Assembly (NCBI GenBank): GCA_964030785.1
Contig: OZ034971.1
Span: 13,423,079-13,487,078, forward strand
Direction: 5' to 3'
Length of the DNA: 64,000 bases
From: Siderastrea siderea
Lineage: Eukaryota > Cnidaria > Anthozoa > Scleractinia > Rhizangiidae
Shown: positions 47,485-59,934 of the stretch, one piece after another
Position numbering within the stretch: the stretch's first letter is position 1
How the letters are laid out: each line of letters begins with the position of its first letter
The notes under the pieces: generated by a model
What the model saw: the letters and a program-made list of their open reading frames with translations, nothing else
What the model was told of the DNA's origin: nothing
Databases searched by the model: none
Program-made: the position numbers and the translations under genes

Positions 47485-50400
47485 TCCTGACCGAGAGCCA
47501 AATATTTTCCCGTCCGGCCCGACCTAACTCAGTCAATAAGCATTTTATCATATGACCATTGAATTTTTTTTGTCTTTCTTTCGTGGATACAGACGCGGCG
47601 GCCCGTTTCGCGCGCATTTTGAAAAGCCAATGGTAGCTTGTAATTTGTTTGGGAAGCCAGTAAAGTGCATTTGAACTGCGATGTGCGTGCAAAATTTTTG
47701 AACTTCTGTTAAAATTGTCAACCAAATCTCCGAGTTTTAGCTCCATTACAAGAAGATTTAAATCCGACTAAATTCCTCGTACATGATTACAGTTAGTAGA
47801 AATTTCAAAGGAAACGTTTATGAAGGACTACAACAAAGAATTTGCACGACGTTTCGGCTAGTCGTGCTCGTCTCTCAGCGAAGACTGAATTTATCCTGAT
47901 TGAACAACTGAGCGACGTTTCTTCTGAGCCGAAATTCGCAATTGGTTTGAACGAGAGGATTAATTAATTTTCCACCAAGGATTTTGGATGTTAAAAACAA
48001 CATTAGATCTTAAGTTATGAAACTACATAAAGACTTGGAAAGGGATTGTACGGGCAGTTCAGGATTTTACTACGCTTCGTTTCCCTTCGGCTTTAAGTTG
48101 TTTAGTTTACTACGGATCGTAGGATTCATGAACGTCTGCTGTTGCTGCTTAGTCCTTGAATTCGTTAGTTCCTCGACGATGCTGAACTCTGCATTACAGT
48201 TGATGTCCAAATTGTGCTTCGTGAAAACAAGCGGGAAACTGTGTCATTGCCAGGTTAGTCGTAAACATGTACTCGCATTTTGTCTGTTGTGATTTAAAAA
48301 TTACGCAGCAGAAAAAGAAATTTGAGTTTACTTCGCATTTGCATTTTTTCTTCAATGTTTATCATGACTTCAAACCAGGATACGTCTTTGTCCGATTATG
48401 TTGTTTCAGTTTTTGACGGCTTTTAGTTCGATTTTATTGTTGTTGTCAGGAGTATTTCTTCATCATTTGCCAACTTTAAACACGTTTTGTTTTATTTTTG
48501 CGCCTGCAAACTACATCGCTTTCTAGATAGTAAAGTTTTAATAAACATGTTGGACATTCTTTGCTTTTTAGAAAAATATTAACTATCGTTCATCTGAATT
48601 CAAAGCTGTGGAATCAACTGGTTCCAATCCCGTCATCTTGCGGCAGTAGCGGGGCCGTACGCTTTTCTAGTAGGGCCGTACGGCTTTTTCCGGCCCTGCT
48701 AGAGCGAGACGTACGGCCCTCATACGGGACTTTTTTTCATATGGTTTTCCAAGGAAATTGCGCGCGGGTCCGTACGGGTCATATGATAATGTAAGATATC
48801 TTCAAGAAAGTTTAGTTTTTAAAATTTATCGATATAAACTAGCGTTGTAAGATTATTTGAAAAGAAAAACTGCTTCAATATTTTTATTTTGCCTCTTTAA
48901 CAGCTCCAAAAAACAATTTTACCAATTTTACTCAATAGAACGCTTGTTTTCAGGGGGTCCAAATCCGCGAGAGGGGGTCCAAATCCGCTAGCGGATCTGG
49001 ACTGGGGGTCCAAATCCGCGGGGGGTCCGAATCCGCTGTGACACCGGTCGATCGAGTTTGTCTAGTTGGTTCGCGTGGTGGGGTTCGTACTGTCTTATAG
49101 TATGTAAAGATTGTTGATCGATTTTTTCAGTTAGAAAGGCTCGTTGTGTTTATCGAGTTGTGCCGAGGTCTGGAACATTTCGTCTACCAGTGAGTGAGGT
49201 TTGTTGAGTTTGTCTAGTTAGTAAGGGTCGTTGCATTTATCGAGTTGTGTCGAGGTGTGGAGATTTTGTCTGCCAGTGAGTGCGGTTTGTTGAGTATGTC
49301 AAGTTGTGTGGTTCTTACTGCCTTAGAGAAAGTGAGCATTAATGAGTTTGCTTATTTGGTAAGGAGTTGCGTCGAGTTGCGTCGAGGTGTGAAGTTTTAG
49401 TCTTCCACAGCGCGTGGCAGTTAGTCGGCTTTGTCGAGTTGTGGGTTCGTACTGTCTTAAAATAAGTGAGGATTGTTAAGTTTGTCTGTTTGGTAAGGGT
49501 CGTTTTGTTTGTTGAGTTGTGTTGAGATAAGGAGTGAGTGAGGGTTGTGGAGTTTGTCGGGTTGGTCGCGTAGTGGAGTTCCTACTGTCATAAAGTAAGT
49601 GAAAGATGTTGAGTTTATTAACCGGCCGTCGCTAAAGCGACCGCCGGTTTATAAAATGGACACGGTTTTGTGGTGATGGTCAGTTGGCTTAACATACGAA
49701 CAAAGTGCTGTAAAGCTTGTGGTACGGGTACTCAAGAGCGATACTGACTTATATAAGACGCATGCGCATATTAGTCTGCTGAATGTTACCTTCGTGTGTT
49801 CTTGTCTTTTAATTTACAGTATTTAAGATCTGAACGGCGAAGGGTTGTTAAGTTTGGGGTATTTTGTATTTGTCTTGAATAACTCATGCGCAATTGAGTA
49901 AAGCAGCTAATAGGATTGAATGCGAAATTGGCTGTGTTTTCTGATCTAGTTAGTGGTTATGGTGAAAATTTTTTTAGCGCAGGAGTTTTTTTTATTGGGA
50001 TTGACATTTTGAGGAATGTAAAAATGTGGGAGTCAGAAGGATTTGTGAATGTCAGGAGCATATCCAATCTCGTTCCCAGAGGCTGCATTCCTTTCGGTCA
50101 GCACCAAGGATGCAAGACCTCTGGGATAATCAATGTCAAAATGCTGGCGAATCGAAATCTGATTGGTTACTAAAATTTACTGGAAGTCTACGAGTAAGAA
50201 GTTTCAAAACAGGAAACGAAAATGTCTTGCAATGATTTTGCTGGACGTTTTCGATCACGTCAGAGACGGACAGTGGGAAAGACATCAGAAAATGGGCTAT
50301 ACAAACTCCCAAAGAATCGATAAATGCAGGTAAATTCACATTCATGTTAGACAAGACGTAAAAAGGGAACAAGTGTCGGTCGCATGATTAAAACGAAAAA

Positions 50401-53400
50401 GGCGCCAAAACCTTGTGATACGTTGCAGCGGTTCTTGACAAAGCTGAATGAATACCCGCTTCAAGATAAACGGCGGTCGAAGGAGCACAATTTTGGAATA
50501 ATTCCTTTAATTTCCAGCTCTAAAGTATGGTTCATGGACAATGGTGGCTTGAAAATTGTTTTCAACATTGTCTAAAGCGGATAGAAGCTGACAGTCTTTC
50601 CAGTGCAGTCGTAGAAGTTAAAATAAGCGGCTTTGTGTTCAAAATCCGTTTACTCCGCGGAGCCGTGGGCGAGTTCCACGGAGCAGAAGACAGGATTTAA
50701 GCTTATTTTCTTGAACTGGAGCAGATAATTTCACTGTAGCTGAAAAGTGAATGGTGGATTGGCTTCTTAAATTACGTGGTGCAGAAACTGGTGCAGCGGC
50801 CGGACAGAATGACAAAAACAACGAGAGCAGGGATCTTGTTTATTTAAGCAAGACATCGTATCTGTCGTATTTGTAAGCTTTGAAAGTTTGCAGCTGGCAG
50901 GACTAGTAAACCTCTTCGAGTGTAGGTAAAAGGTCTTTCTTTAGTACTAAATTGTTTCACCCTCAACTTTGATTGTCTGTGTAAGAAATCGTTTATCCTT
51001 GATTGTGATATTAGATTTTTAATGTTTCTAGCTGTAGTGAAAAGTGGCTGTTCAGTTTGCCTTGATTCATTGAGCTGAATTATTTATAGACCTGTGATAG
51101 TCGTTAATAAATTGTACCTAAGTCATTTTTTGTGTTTATTCTATGTAAAGTTTTAGCATTTCGGCAAACGAGCTTTCCGTACAAAACCTATACCGTAGTA
51201 AAATATTTACCGACGTAGCGGTGGAGAAAACACAACACCAGCACAGTCGAAAGGCGAACATAACAGAACGCCGGCTCAGGTACGTTTCATAAATAAATGA
51301 CCCCTCTACTTTGTCCAAGACCGTTTAATAGCATCATGCAGTACAGTTGATTTGCTCTGTGTCTTCCTCAATAAATAAACAGTCGCACTCTGTATAAAAT
51401 TTAGCTAATTTTAGCGCGTATATGCCGCGCGCTAAAAACAAGGTCAAGTTTTTTTAAAGGTTGATTTCTTGCTCAGTTAGGGTGCATTCGATTGGGAAAT
51501 CCGGATTTCGATTTTGGATTTTGGATTTCGGATTTCGGATTTCCCAATAAAACGCGAAATCCAAAAACGGATTTCGACGAACCGAAATCCTTTTCCAAGA
51601 CGGATTTCAATTAAGGGGACTTAATTGAAATCCGTCTTGGAAAAGGATTTCGGGTGGTCGATTTCCGCACCCTTAGACTTTTCAAATTAGTAAGCTTACA
51701 AAACACAACAAGGTTCCACACACTATTCGACTGCTAAATGAACCTCGTCCATGACTATCGTTCTCTTTCAAAATGTCTCTGAAAATTTGTTAATTTTGTA
51801 AAGGGCCGTTAAATGTGAAATAAAATTTACGGCGGCACTTCAAACTTCTCGACAATGGCTACGTTTTCAGTACCCTTGAAAACTTTCATGCTTGATATTT
51901 GTTCTTTTATCAAAAAGTTTAATGTGGATACGACAACAATAAAAGAGTTAATTTTCGCAGTTCACCACTGTTGTTAAAAAACACACAATTCAGTCACAAA
52001 CGTATGGAGGCAGCCAGTCACTAGAGATCTTCCATATTCACCTGGCAGTACACAAATGGTATCTTTATCATCAACAACAACAGTCTTCAGCGTCTCGTAT
52101 TGGCGCACATGCGCTTTAAAAAACCGGAAGCCTAAAAAGTGGCATCCGGTTTTTGATTATCCCAGAGTCCGTGGCATTTTGATCCCGCTGACCGTAAATG
52201 CGCGCGAGCTCTGGGGAAGAGATTGGAGCATATCACGCTTCTGTGAATGTGATTTGCTTTGAAAGTTGCGTTTTGTATAGGAGCGGTGTAATATTGTGCT
52301 GCGTGAGAGGCGGTTTCCCTTGGCGTTTTATTGGTTTGCGAAGTGGATTGTAAGGTTTCTGATTGGCTAACTTGTATTTCGCAGCGGACAAAAAGGACAG
52401 TTGCGTTTTGCCGGCGTGGGCTTGGAAGAGAAGGAATTGTACTAGTATGATGTTGCAATATTAGTGGATTGCACCATCAGTACATGATAGTTCTTGTGAA
52501 CGGAGAGAGATGAGTGTTTATTTGAGGCGAGAAGTTGATACGAAGGAATCGTCATCACTAAGGAGATCAATTAATAAGGCAGGTGTTACGAGTCTTTTTG
52601 CATTGAAAGAACGAAAATATCTGAATATTATCGACGGATTTGTGTGGTTTGCGTGTGGTGTTCGCTAAAGGCTACGAGCAGTCTCTCTTTCCGTTCAGAG
52701 ATAGTGAAGGAAAAGAAAAACAAGCGAGTGAGCGCGAAATCGATTGCGGCTCGACAGGCGCGTTAACTTTCAAAGACGTGGGCGACTTTCGACCCCGCTC
52801 GCTTGTTTACTTTTGCAAGGGGATTCCCGGGTTAGCAAACCGGATTTAAATATCACGTCATGAGATATGCCTTGACGTGCCCCATACTCTGACGATCTGC
52901 TCGGGCTCGTGTTTATCAAGCGTTATATTTTGATTCTACTGCTATGTTTATTTAAGGTCTAGGCACAACAGTAAATAGTTCGTCGTCCCTGTGTGAGCAT
53001 TCTCAGTTGTGGACGAATTTATATCGACATTCAACGTTTGATTGAATTTGCGTTTTTCAGCACAAATAAAAGCGATAAGAAAGATAAGCTGAGTCATCAG
53101 AGTTTAAACATTACGTCATCCAGTAACGCTATAGTCAAAATATTATGTCACACAATCACACTTTTCGTCACGCCGGTTCGTATAAATAGAGGATCGCGCT
53201 AACATTTGTGAAACCTGGGGGTGGGAGGGTCAGAATGGCCGGTTAAAATGCCCAATGGGCTTTCTTGTCTATTTGGTAAGAGTGGTTGAGTTTGTCTAGT
53301 TCTCTGGTGGAGAGATTGTCTGCCAGTGAGTGAGGCTGGTTGAGTATATCTACTAATGTACAACTTTAACATAGACGGAATACTAGAAGTGCTGAACTTG

Positions 53401-56400
53401 TCAACAACGCAACACAGCACAAGGCAACGCAACACAACGGATCACAAACAACACAACGCAACGGATCACAACGCAACGCAACGCAACGTAACGCAACAGA
53501 TACAACACAACAGCGACACAACAGATCGCAACGCAACGCAACACAACGCAACGCAACACAACAGAACTCGCCTCAACACAACAAAACAGGAAATAAAAAC
53601 CACGCACATAAGCTAAACAAACCAGTCGAGGCAACGTCGAGCTCGACCAAAAACTCCACAGAAAAAAACGGTCAAAAAACGGTATAATAATAAGCATGTG
53701 AATTGGGGATGATTAATATTATAACAGAACATCAGACTAAGAGCAGTATGTGCAGTGTGTGATCTCCTGGGGAGGGGGGTGGGGGGAAAGCAGCTTCTCC
53801 TTCATAACAGCTGTTTAGGTGTGAGTATAAATTTTGGCCATTTTGGTATGACAAGAAAAATATTTTAATTTGTTGTTTTGGCCTAAAAGTAGGAATTCTA
53901 CAAATTCTAAAAAAAGGTATAAAATTTATAATGTCATTTTTTCTGCTACAGTAATATTTGGGATTTAAGCTACCCAGCTCCAAAATTGGTCAATAAAAAC
54001 TTTACTGTATGTAATTAGCAACCTGCAAATCAGTGTTCAATGTGTTTTATGAGACGTAACTTCTCCCAGTTGCTTACCATTAGAAAAGGAGGCCCTGGAA
54101 ATGACACTGTATACATACATAAAATAGGTTTGAAATGTTTTTCTCATACCCAATTTCATACTTGTCCTAGGATCTGAAAGTCGCCATTAACTTAAAGACA
54201 AAAACAATAAGAACCTGAGCCAGCTGCAGTACAGCAGCATGATCCATACTCAGCTCTCCTGGCACTGACTGGACAAGTCGCTTGTTACCAACTGGTAGGA
54301 TCTGGAAACCACTGCCCATGATGTGGAGCTTTTTTATTGCTCGTGCCAAGTCATCCCTGAAATAAAAAATATTACACTCATTATTTCGATGTGGTTTATG
54401 TTAAAATGATAAGGCACAAATCTTTTGATCATAAGGTCTTTGATTAATTAATTGGCTGAATTTTGTGGTTGCAGGTAAAGACATTGTACAATGTTTTCAA
54501 TCTAATTGTATCAAGAAATAAATACAGAAAATCAGGAGGGAGATGGATGTTTGGATACCCACAGCCTCAAGTAGAATAAATTACATTTTCGCTATTTTGT
54601 TTCTTCGTTTTAAATTAATGGCCAGTTTGTAGAGAATATTATTTGAAGTAAAATTTACTAAGTTATTATTAATAAATAAATTTTAATTATAGTCTATTTA
54701 ACTTGTCACACATACTCAGTGACATCTTGTCTTGACTTGCTTGTCTTCAGAACTTTCTTGTGCAAGTCATCTAGAGCCATCAATCCTGTGATCAGAGTAA
54801 AAGCAATTCTTGGTGTCATCTGGTGTATACATAAGGGTTCTTCTTGCTGGAGTTTCTGTATCAGGAGAATTTTTACTAGGTATGCAAATTGGCCCTGCAC
54901 ACCAAACCCCCTACCTGGAGGACTAAAAGCTTTGAATTCTTTCTAAGCCTCTCAACCTTGTCGAATGCAACAAGGTTGAATGTACCAGAGACCAAAGCTG
55001 CAGCCAATATATAGGGATCATTCAGACACAACCTTGTTCCCAGGGTCTCTCTTCTTCCCGTCCCCTACCCTGGGAACGAGAACGAGATTGCATTGAGACA
55101 CTCAAGCCCCGGGGGGGGGGGGGGGGGGGCACTTAACTCATGTTTGGGTGTAGGGGTGCCGCTGGGGGTCTGAAACCCTGACCCTAAGACAACACCCTCC
55201 ATTTTAGGTCCCTGTTTAGGACAAACGACAAATTAAAATACATACTCTTAAATTGTTTTACATAAACATACATCTCCGTTTTAGGATTGCTGTATACTGT
55301 ATAAGCCATATTTAATGATGACAGTTGTGCACCCATACCCTGTTTAGGACAAGTTCTGACCCTGTTTAGGACAGTTGCATAAAATTGCATACCCCATTCA
55401 GGACAGAGAGGCCAAAAGCCATACCCTGTCCAGCGGCACATCTCCGTATAGGCCACATAAGGGAGTACCCCCCCCCCCCCCCAAGACTCAAGCTCACCAC
55501 CACTACTACAAGGTGACAAGCCGGCGAATCAGTTTTTTGACAAACACTGTATTCACTAGTAAGAGTCTCTTGTTAGTGATCGTTTCCTGCAAGTGTCTCC
55601 CTTTCACAGTGCTGATCCTGAGGGGGTTGCTAATGAGAGATCCAACTGCAATTTGCTATTAACAATGAAACAAACCTCCATTCCTTGGCCTTGTTGCCAT
55701 GCAGATTTCAATAATCTGAACACCTAGCTGTCAATTAAAAGAGAATCTTTATTATAATTTTAAAGTTTTACAAGACTCTAAGCTCAGCAACAGATTACTG
55801 CTTTTCCCACCGTTAACAAACCAATCGGAGTTAGAGACTGTACCTCATAGTAAAAATCTCCCACACCAAGCAGCTCTGCCCAGAAACCTTTGCTTGCTGA
55901 AATTAAACATAAATTGGGTCAGAATCACTGTAAATCAGAGGTCTTTAGAGCAGATGGTGGGGTAAAGAGTAGAGGGAGGCCACAGTGAAAACGCCTCAAA
56001 ACAGGAAGCTTTTTAGCCTTCCAGACTGCATTCTCTTTGATGAGAAAAGTTAGCAAAAGGCTTTTACAATATGGTAGAATCTTGTTATCTCAAACTCTCG
56101 CTAACCAAAACCTGTTTTCCTTGCGTTACAACTCATACTTTTTACATCTCGAACTGTTTTGTGTTTCCTGAGAGACCACACTGTATGATTGTCTCTAACA
56201 CCTCACCATACATGAGCTCGCGTAACAATAGTCTGATATGTTTTACTTCGTGCTTGGTTCTTGGTTCACGCTAATTAATGACCAGTTTAAAAAAAATGTA
56301 ACACATGCACAACTCCTCGTTACTGTGATTGATTTTTTTAAAATCCATTTTATCTTTATTTCAAAAGAAAAAGAGGACCATTAGCAAATATAAAATTAAC

Positions 56401-59400
56401 AAGAAAAGCCCCAGGGGCATAAGACCCTGCCATTGTTGTCCCTCCCCCAGGGTGCCAAATATATTACGGTCACTCAAGATACGAGCCCTAAACTGTGTAG
56501 CGAAAGACGCGATGAGTATTTGTTTGGCCAAGCAAAAAATGGAGGTCTGGGGCAAGTGACCACCCACCCGAAAAAGGGTATTAAAAGACCCCGTCCTGAC
56601 GGTAGGGTAATAAGTTCTAAATTTATTGAGTACTTATAAATAAATTAGTATGCATGATTGAAATAGCTAAATTTGCTAAATAAATTAAGTTATCACTAAA
56701 AAGTTAGACTAACCCAAAGGTAAGTGACAAAATTTAATTTATTTGTGTGTAAATCATGATTCATTAATATGCAAAAGCACCAGCCACACATTATAGCAAA
56801 ATATTATGGTCTCAGTTGCACATTAGTGCAATCCTCATGATAATAATGGGGCTGGCAAAAAAAAATTCTTCTCTTAGTCCTTGCACAAAAAAATTTGTAC
56901 AAAAAAATAAAACAAAATTAAAACTAACATACATGCCAAAGGATCAACACCAATGCGAGCACACATCTGCTGGAAGTGACCTCTGAACTCTGGGTTTTTT
57001 CTGATCTCTTGTTTGTATTTCCCAGCAAAGTCTTCAAGAGATGTTTTGAAGGATTCTAGTTGTTTACCCATCTGGTAAAATAGTATTTTTTTTAATCATT
57101 AAAATTTGTTAGTTTAGATTGAGCATTATACACATACAGCATAGCAAGACAAGAGCTATGAGTATTTTTCCAAATGTGGGTGTATGACCTGTGATCAATA
57201 TCTCAATCCATGGTCTATTGCTGTTTGCTGTTGGTAGGTTGTGAGCTGCCAGGTCAAGAGCCATGGACCAAGCCTGGCCACAAGCTGGGTGGTGAGTCAC
57301 AGGGACAGCTTTTTCCAGTCTCCTTAAGGTGGCTAGACCCGGTTTTTCAATAACCATACCTACTGTCTTTGAACATGAAATACAAAGAGGCCTCAAATGA
57401 AACAGGAAATCGCGTTACACCTACTTGTAGGGTATAGATTGAAGTTTTAAAAAAGTGGGTTTTTTAGAGACAGCAACATGGTGACGTCATTGCTACTTTT
57501 GTAGGAAATCCAGACATTCATTTTTAAAGCTATTCATAGGACTTGTAGTTCATATAATTGTCTTCAGTTGTACTGATTTTGTACATTTTTTATGAGAGCG
57601 TGTTCGTGAAATAATTGATTGGAGTTTTTAGCTGCTGCTAACAAACGAATCATAAACAATTCTTTTTGTGTCCCTCAAACTGACATTTATCTTGACTGTG
57701 GAAAGAAAACTTTGGCCTCAAATTGTTTCTAGATATTTCACCTATCCTGCAGGAATAGATGAAGGAAATTGCTTCATCCGATTTCCAGTTCAAGACGACT
57801 TCAACGAAATGTCTGCGCCGCCAGAAACAACCTAAATTCTAAGCTTACTTTCACGATTGACATTAATTATAAGGGTTGTTTACGAACAATCAGTCCATCC
57901 TATTGAACTTCCCTATGTGGGAACTGGCAAGCGAAGCGTGATCTCATTGACTTGTAGAAGTTGTGTTTTGCTAACTTCAGCAACAAGAATATTTACAATT
58001 GCGAAGTACATGTACAGGTATCGCCAAAGGCTTTCTTGCCACAAACATCTGTCGATACACCAAATGTCAAAGCCATGGGATAATAGAGGCATGCTAGCAA
58101 TATTCATTATTCTTTCTATTTTGATCATTTCCCCTTAATTTTGTTTGTGCGTTTTCTTTGTTCATCATCGCATTCATGTTGAAGTAATGTTATTCAGCAA
58201 CACTGCGACTCTTCTAGGGAATTCTTCAATTAAAACGATATTTTACATGCTATTGTCAAGGTAATTTTACTGATACCTAGCATATCTGTTTGACCTAGTG
58301 AAGAACAGTTGGTATTAGTAAGATAATATGTGATGAGTAAGTTACGACTATGTACATTATTATTTTAAATGCTAATAAACAGTATAGACACGTCCTACGT
58401 AATCGGAATGGCTTAGCTTCAATTAAATTTTGATCAGTTGCTTTACTTTTAACACTCTCCCTTCTTGAACAAAATTTTCCAGAGGGGTTGGGGTGTGTTT
58501 GTCATACTGTGGAAAACCTGGAGGGATGGGGGGTTTATAGCTTGCCTCAAAAAAGGGAAAATCCGGGGAGGAGGGGGGTCCTAAATGAAATCCCCTCCGT
58601 GGTAGGGGTATGGATATTTTCTGGAACCACACATTATTGCCTGCACAAACCACTTCAATTAATATACAGTGTACATAAGGCCCTTTTAGGGGGGGTACTC
58701 ACGTCCCTAGTCTGAGTTTCAAAACCTTGGTTTCACGTATTCAGGAGGAAGCCATGTCCCTAACGGTACTTAACTATTGTATTTGTGCTTGTCTCCATCG
58801 CTGTCGCAATTTTAATCCATCTTTGTGTATTTTGTCACCATTTCATCTGTCTTACGTTGCTGTTTCAATGCCATATTGCTTTTCGGAATTTACCCTAACA
58901 GGGCCTCATATATGAGGGGTGGCGACCGGTCTTAACAAAAGTCAGGGTCTCGCAAAATTTCAGCTGAATTCCAAGCATCTCACATTCTCATTTTTTGTAC
59001 CTCAGAGCAGAGTCTCAAATTTTTAACAAAACAGTCTCAGAGTCTAGATTTTTTTCCACCTAGCCATCTCTTGCCCGCTTGATTTTTTGCAAAGCTGCCT
59101 AGAGTCTTGAGTTTTAAGAGGGCTGTAAAATGAATCTCGAAGTTCTGAAGTGCTTACGTACGACTTTTGCTTATGACTGTAGTATGCGACTTTTGTAGCA
59201 TGCGTTGCTCGTGTCAAGCAAAGATCATATACAATTCATCATTCTAACATTTTGATTGTGGCTAAGACTGTTGTAAGGTTTTAAAACATGTTTCAAAATC
59301 CTACATTTTTCATGTTGTGTGCGACTGTTGTGAAGATGTTGTTCATCTGATTTAGATGACACGACTCGTGTTGTAGACATGACGTGAACAAGTCACATAC

Positions 59401-59934
59401 TACAGTTGTAGGGAAAAATTGTACCGTCTAATTAAATCGGCCCTAAGCTGATGTCCATAATTTATGCTGGGAACATTCAAGGAAATGGGCAATGTAAAAC
59501 GCAGACTGCGGACTATTGTTTTTCACTACGCAAATGAGCAGGTGACAAAAATAGTCCCTTGTTTCAACAACGAGTAAACAATAGTCCTCACTCAGTTTGT
59601 AGTCTGTGTTTTGCACTGCCCGTTCAAGGAAAGCTAAGGAGACCTGAGTGGCTTTTTTGCTTGTTGTTGCAAGGGAAAAACAGAAGTAAACGAAACTAAT
59701 TAAATTACCTGAGACAGCTGGATGTCTGCTATTTCCGTTCCCTTTGTAGCATATTTTTCCTGAAAAAGTAGAAATCCCAAAAATGCTAAGGTTTTAAATA
59801 GTCGTTCTAAAAATGTCAGCCAAGATAGGACGGGTACATAGGCGCCCGCCTACCATTCATGTTGTTTAATAAGAGCTTACTTTAGCAAGACGCTGTCTGT
59901 TTATTGCACCAACTCCGCCAGGTCCTCTCCGCAT
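43632..59934 (-). CDS. SNF8: SNF8 / VPS22 (EAP30), ESCRT-II subunit
   Basis: A complete gene of 9 exons encoding 242 residues (human SNF8 is about 258). Exons in transcript order: 59934-59881, 59759-59709, 57071-56933, 55896-55844, 55727-55676, 54785-54716, 54356-54215, 44178-44104, 43724-43632. All junctions are GT-AG and the phases agree. ESCRT-II bridges ESCRT-I and ESCRT-III when ubiquitinated cargo is sorted into multivesicular bodies. Typical SNF8 blocks are [11 protein letters not shown] at the start, [72 protein letters not shown], and the C-terminal winged-helix end [22 protein letters not shown]. The last two exons are separated from the rest by an intron of about 10 kb (44,179-54,214) filled with repeats. 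The 5' end faces the SAP-domain gene across 178 bp. Confidence 0.95.
44262..44420. mobile_element. Tigger/pogo-like TIR fragments
   Basis: CAGTGGAATCCCGATTTTTTCGGACC and repeated CGATTTTTCGAACC words match the ends of pogo/Tigger-type mariner MITEs. Further pieces lie at 44,820-44,870. It lies in SNF8 intron 7. No transposase is visible. The motif attribution is from memory of this family. Confidence 0.5.
44490..44640. repeat. Minisatellite, same family as 26,205-26,525
   Basis: About one and a half units with CTCAGTAGCTTGCATTTGAA, GGTCACAC and ACTCAAAAGCTGGAGCCACC. A related inverted trace lies at 44,700-44,745. Confidence 0.65.
45336..45516. mobile_element. MITE with GGGGC-type TIRs
   Basis: TTAAAGGGGCACTGTAAAC at the left and the complement of TTAGAGGGGCTCTGTCAC at the right form imperfect TIRs over 181 bp. 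No target duplication is evident. Confidence 0.6.
46328..46710. repeat. Large foldback, arms of about 145-160 bp
   Basis: GGCACAGGGTGCAGAGGAGC at the left is mirrored at the right, and pairing continues through CTGTGGGCTCTTAGGATCAC with few mismatches. The loop holds a further palindrome (TTCGGAAAGCGAAGCTTTCC). Two tandem copies of GGGCGGTTTAAC...TAACACCTCT precede it (46,240-46,326). Confidence 0.88.
47400..47540. repeat. Foldback hairpin with GC-rich arms
   Basis: CTTATTGACTGAGT at the left and ACTCAGTCAATAAG at the right enclose complementary blocks GGCCGGACGGGAAAATATTT and GGTCAGGACG. The arms are about 65 bp. Confidence 0.85.
49050..49620. repeat. Diverged tandem repeats of about 110-130 bp
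   Basis: About five units share GAGTTTGTCTAGTT, GGTAAGGGTCGTTG, GAGTTGTGTCGAGGTGTGGA, GCCAGTGAGTG and TTCGTACTGTCTTA. Further pieces lie at 45,735-45,800 and 53,275-53,350. A short palindrome AACCGGCCGTCGC / GCGACCGCCGGTT follows at about 49,620. Confidence 0.75.
49660..53250. other. Repeat-poor part of SNF8 intron 7, no gene seen
   Basis: No recognisable coding sequence. The one structured segment is the foldback at 51,479-51,674. Confidence 0.5.
51479..51674. mobile_element. Foldback MITE with AGGGTGC ends
   Basis: It starts AGGGTGCATTCGATTGGGAA and ends CGATTTCCGCACCCT. Variants of GGATTTCG fill it, and a perfect palindrome with 33-bp arms lies at 51,582-51,653 (CCGAAATCCTTTTCCAAGAC and its complement). 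The ends resemble hAT MITEs; no target duplication was found. Confidence 0.65.
53400..53580. repeat. CAACGCAACA-type microsatellite
   Basis: Variants of CGCAACACAA run for about 180 bp; the complement of this array is at 44,946-45,050. All ORFs on both strands here arise from the repeat. Confidence 0.85.
55107..55492. repeat. G-run-ended repeat in SNF8 intron 5
   Basis: CCCCGGG followed by a long G-run opens it, and GGGAGTACCCCCCCCCC closes it. CCCTGTTTAGGACA units lie inside. ACTCAAG may flank both sides as a duplication. It is the same family as 25,255-25,700. Confidence 0.6.
58430..58645. repeat. Partial copy of the 33.5-kb TIR element family
   Basis: The right end GGTATGGATATTTTCTGGAA plus CCACACA matches the terminus of the element at 33,466-34,708, and GGAAAATCCGGGGAGGAGGG matches its subterminal part. 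The left terminus is missing or diverged. It lies in SNF8 intron 2. Confidence 0.6.
59486..59622. mobile_element. 137-bp MITE with perfect 10-bp target duplication
   Basis: TGGGCAATGTAAAACGCAGA and the matching inverted CTGTGTTTTGCACTGCCC bound it. GGACTATTGTTT/AAACAATAGTCC pair inside. TTCAAGGAAA flanks it at 59,476-59,485 and 59,623-59,632. A 9-10-bp duplication fits MULE-type insertion. It lies in SNF8 intron 2. Confidence 0.85.

Larger units (their letters stand above)
45803..49047. mobile_element. TIR element with tandem subrepeats in its ends
   Basis: The 3.2-kb element begins CCGGTGTCCTAGCAGATTTG and ends in the inverted CCGGTGTCACAGCGGATTCG. Both ends contain 3-5 tandem GGGGGTCCAAATCCGC-type units (45,820-45,935 and 48,955-49,035). 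It interrupts a tandem GAGTTTGTCTAGTTGGT array that continues on the right at 49,050. There is no recognisable transposase. It contains the foldbacks at 46,328-46,710 and 47,400-47,540. Confidence 0.7.
44896..53672. mobile_element. Large inverted-repeat-bounded block in SNF8 intron 7
   Basis: An inverted pair of about 55 bp (GTGGAGTTTTTTGGTCGAGC...CCTCGACTGGTT) lies at 44,896-44,950 and 53,620-53,672. Each is followed inward by a GTTGCGTTGTGTTG-type microsatellite (44,946-45,050 and, complemented, 53,400-53,580). Between them lie related tandem GAGTTTGTCTAGTTGGT units and several nested elements. It could be one large non-autonomous transposon of about 8.8 kb, or two oppositely oriented copies of a satellite. 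No transposase ORF is recognised. Confidence 0.45.

Noticed and set aside
53356..53697. ORFs on both strands at 53.4-53.7 kb
   Set aside because: Cys/Leu-rich or Thr/Gln/Asn-rich translations of the CAACGCAACA microsatellite.
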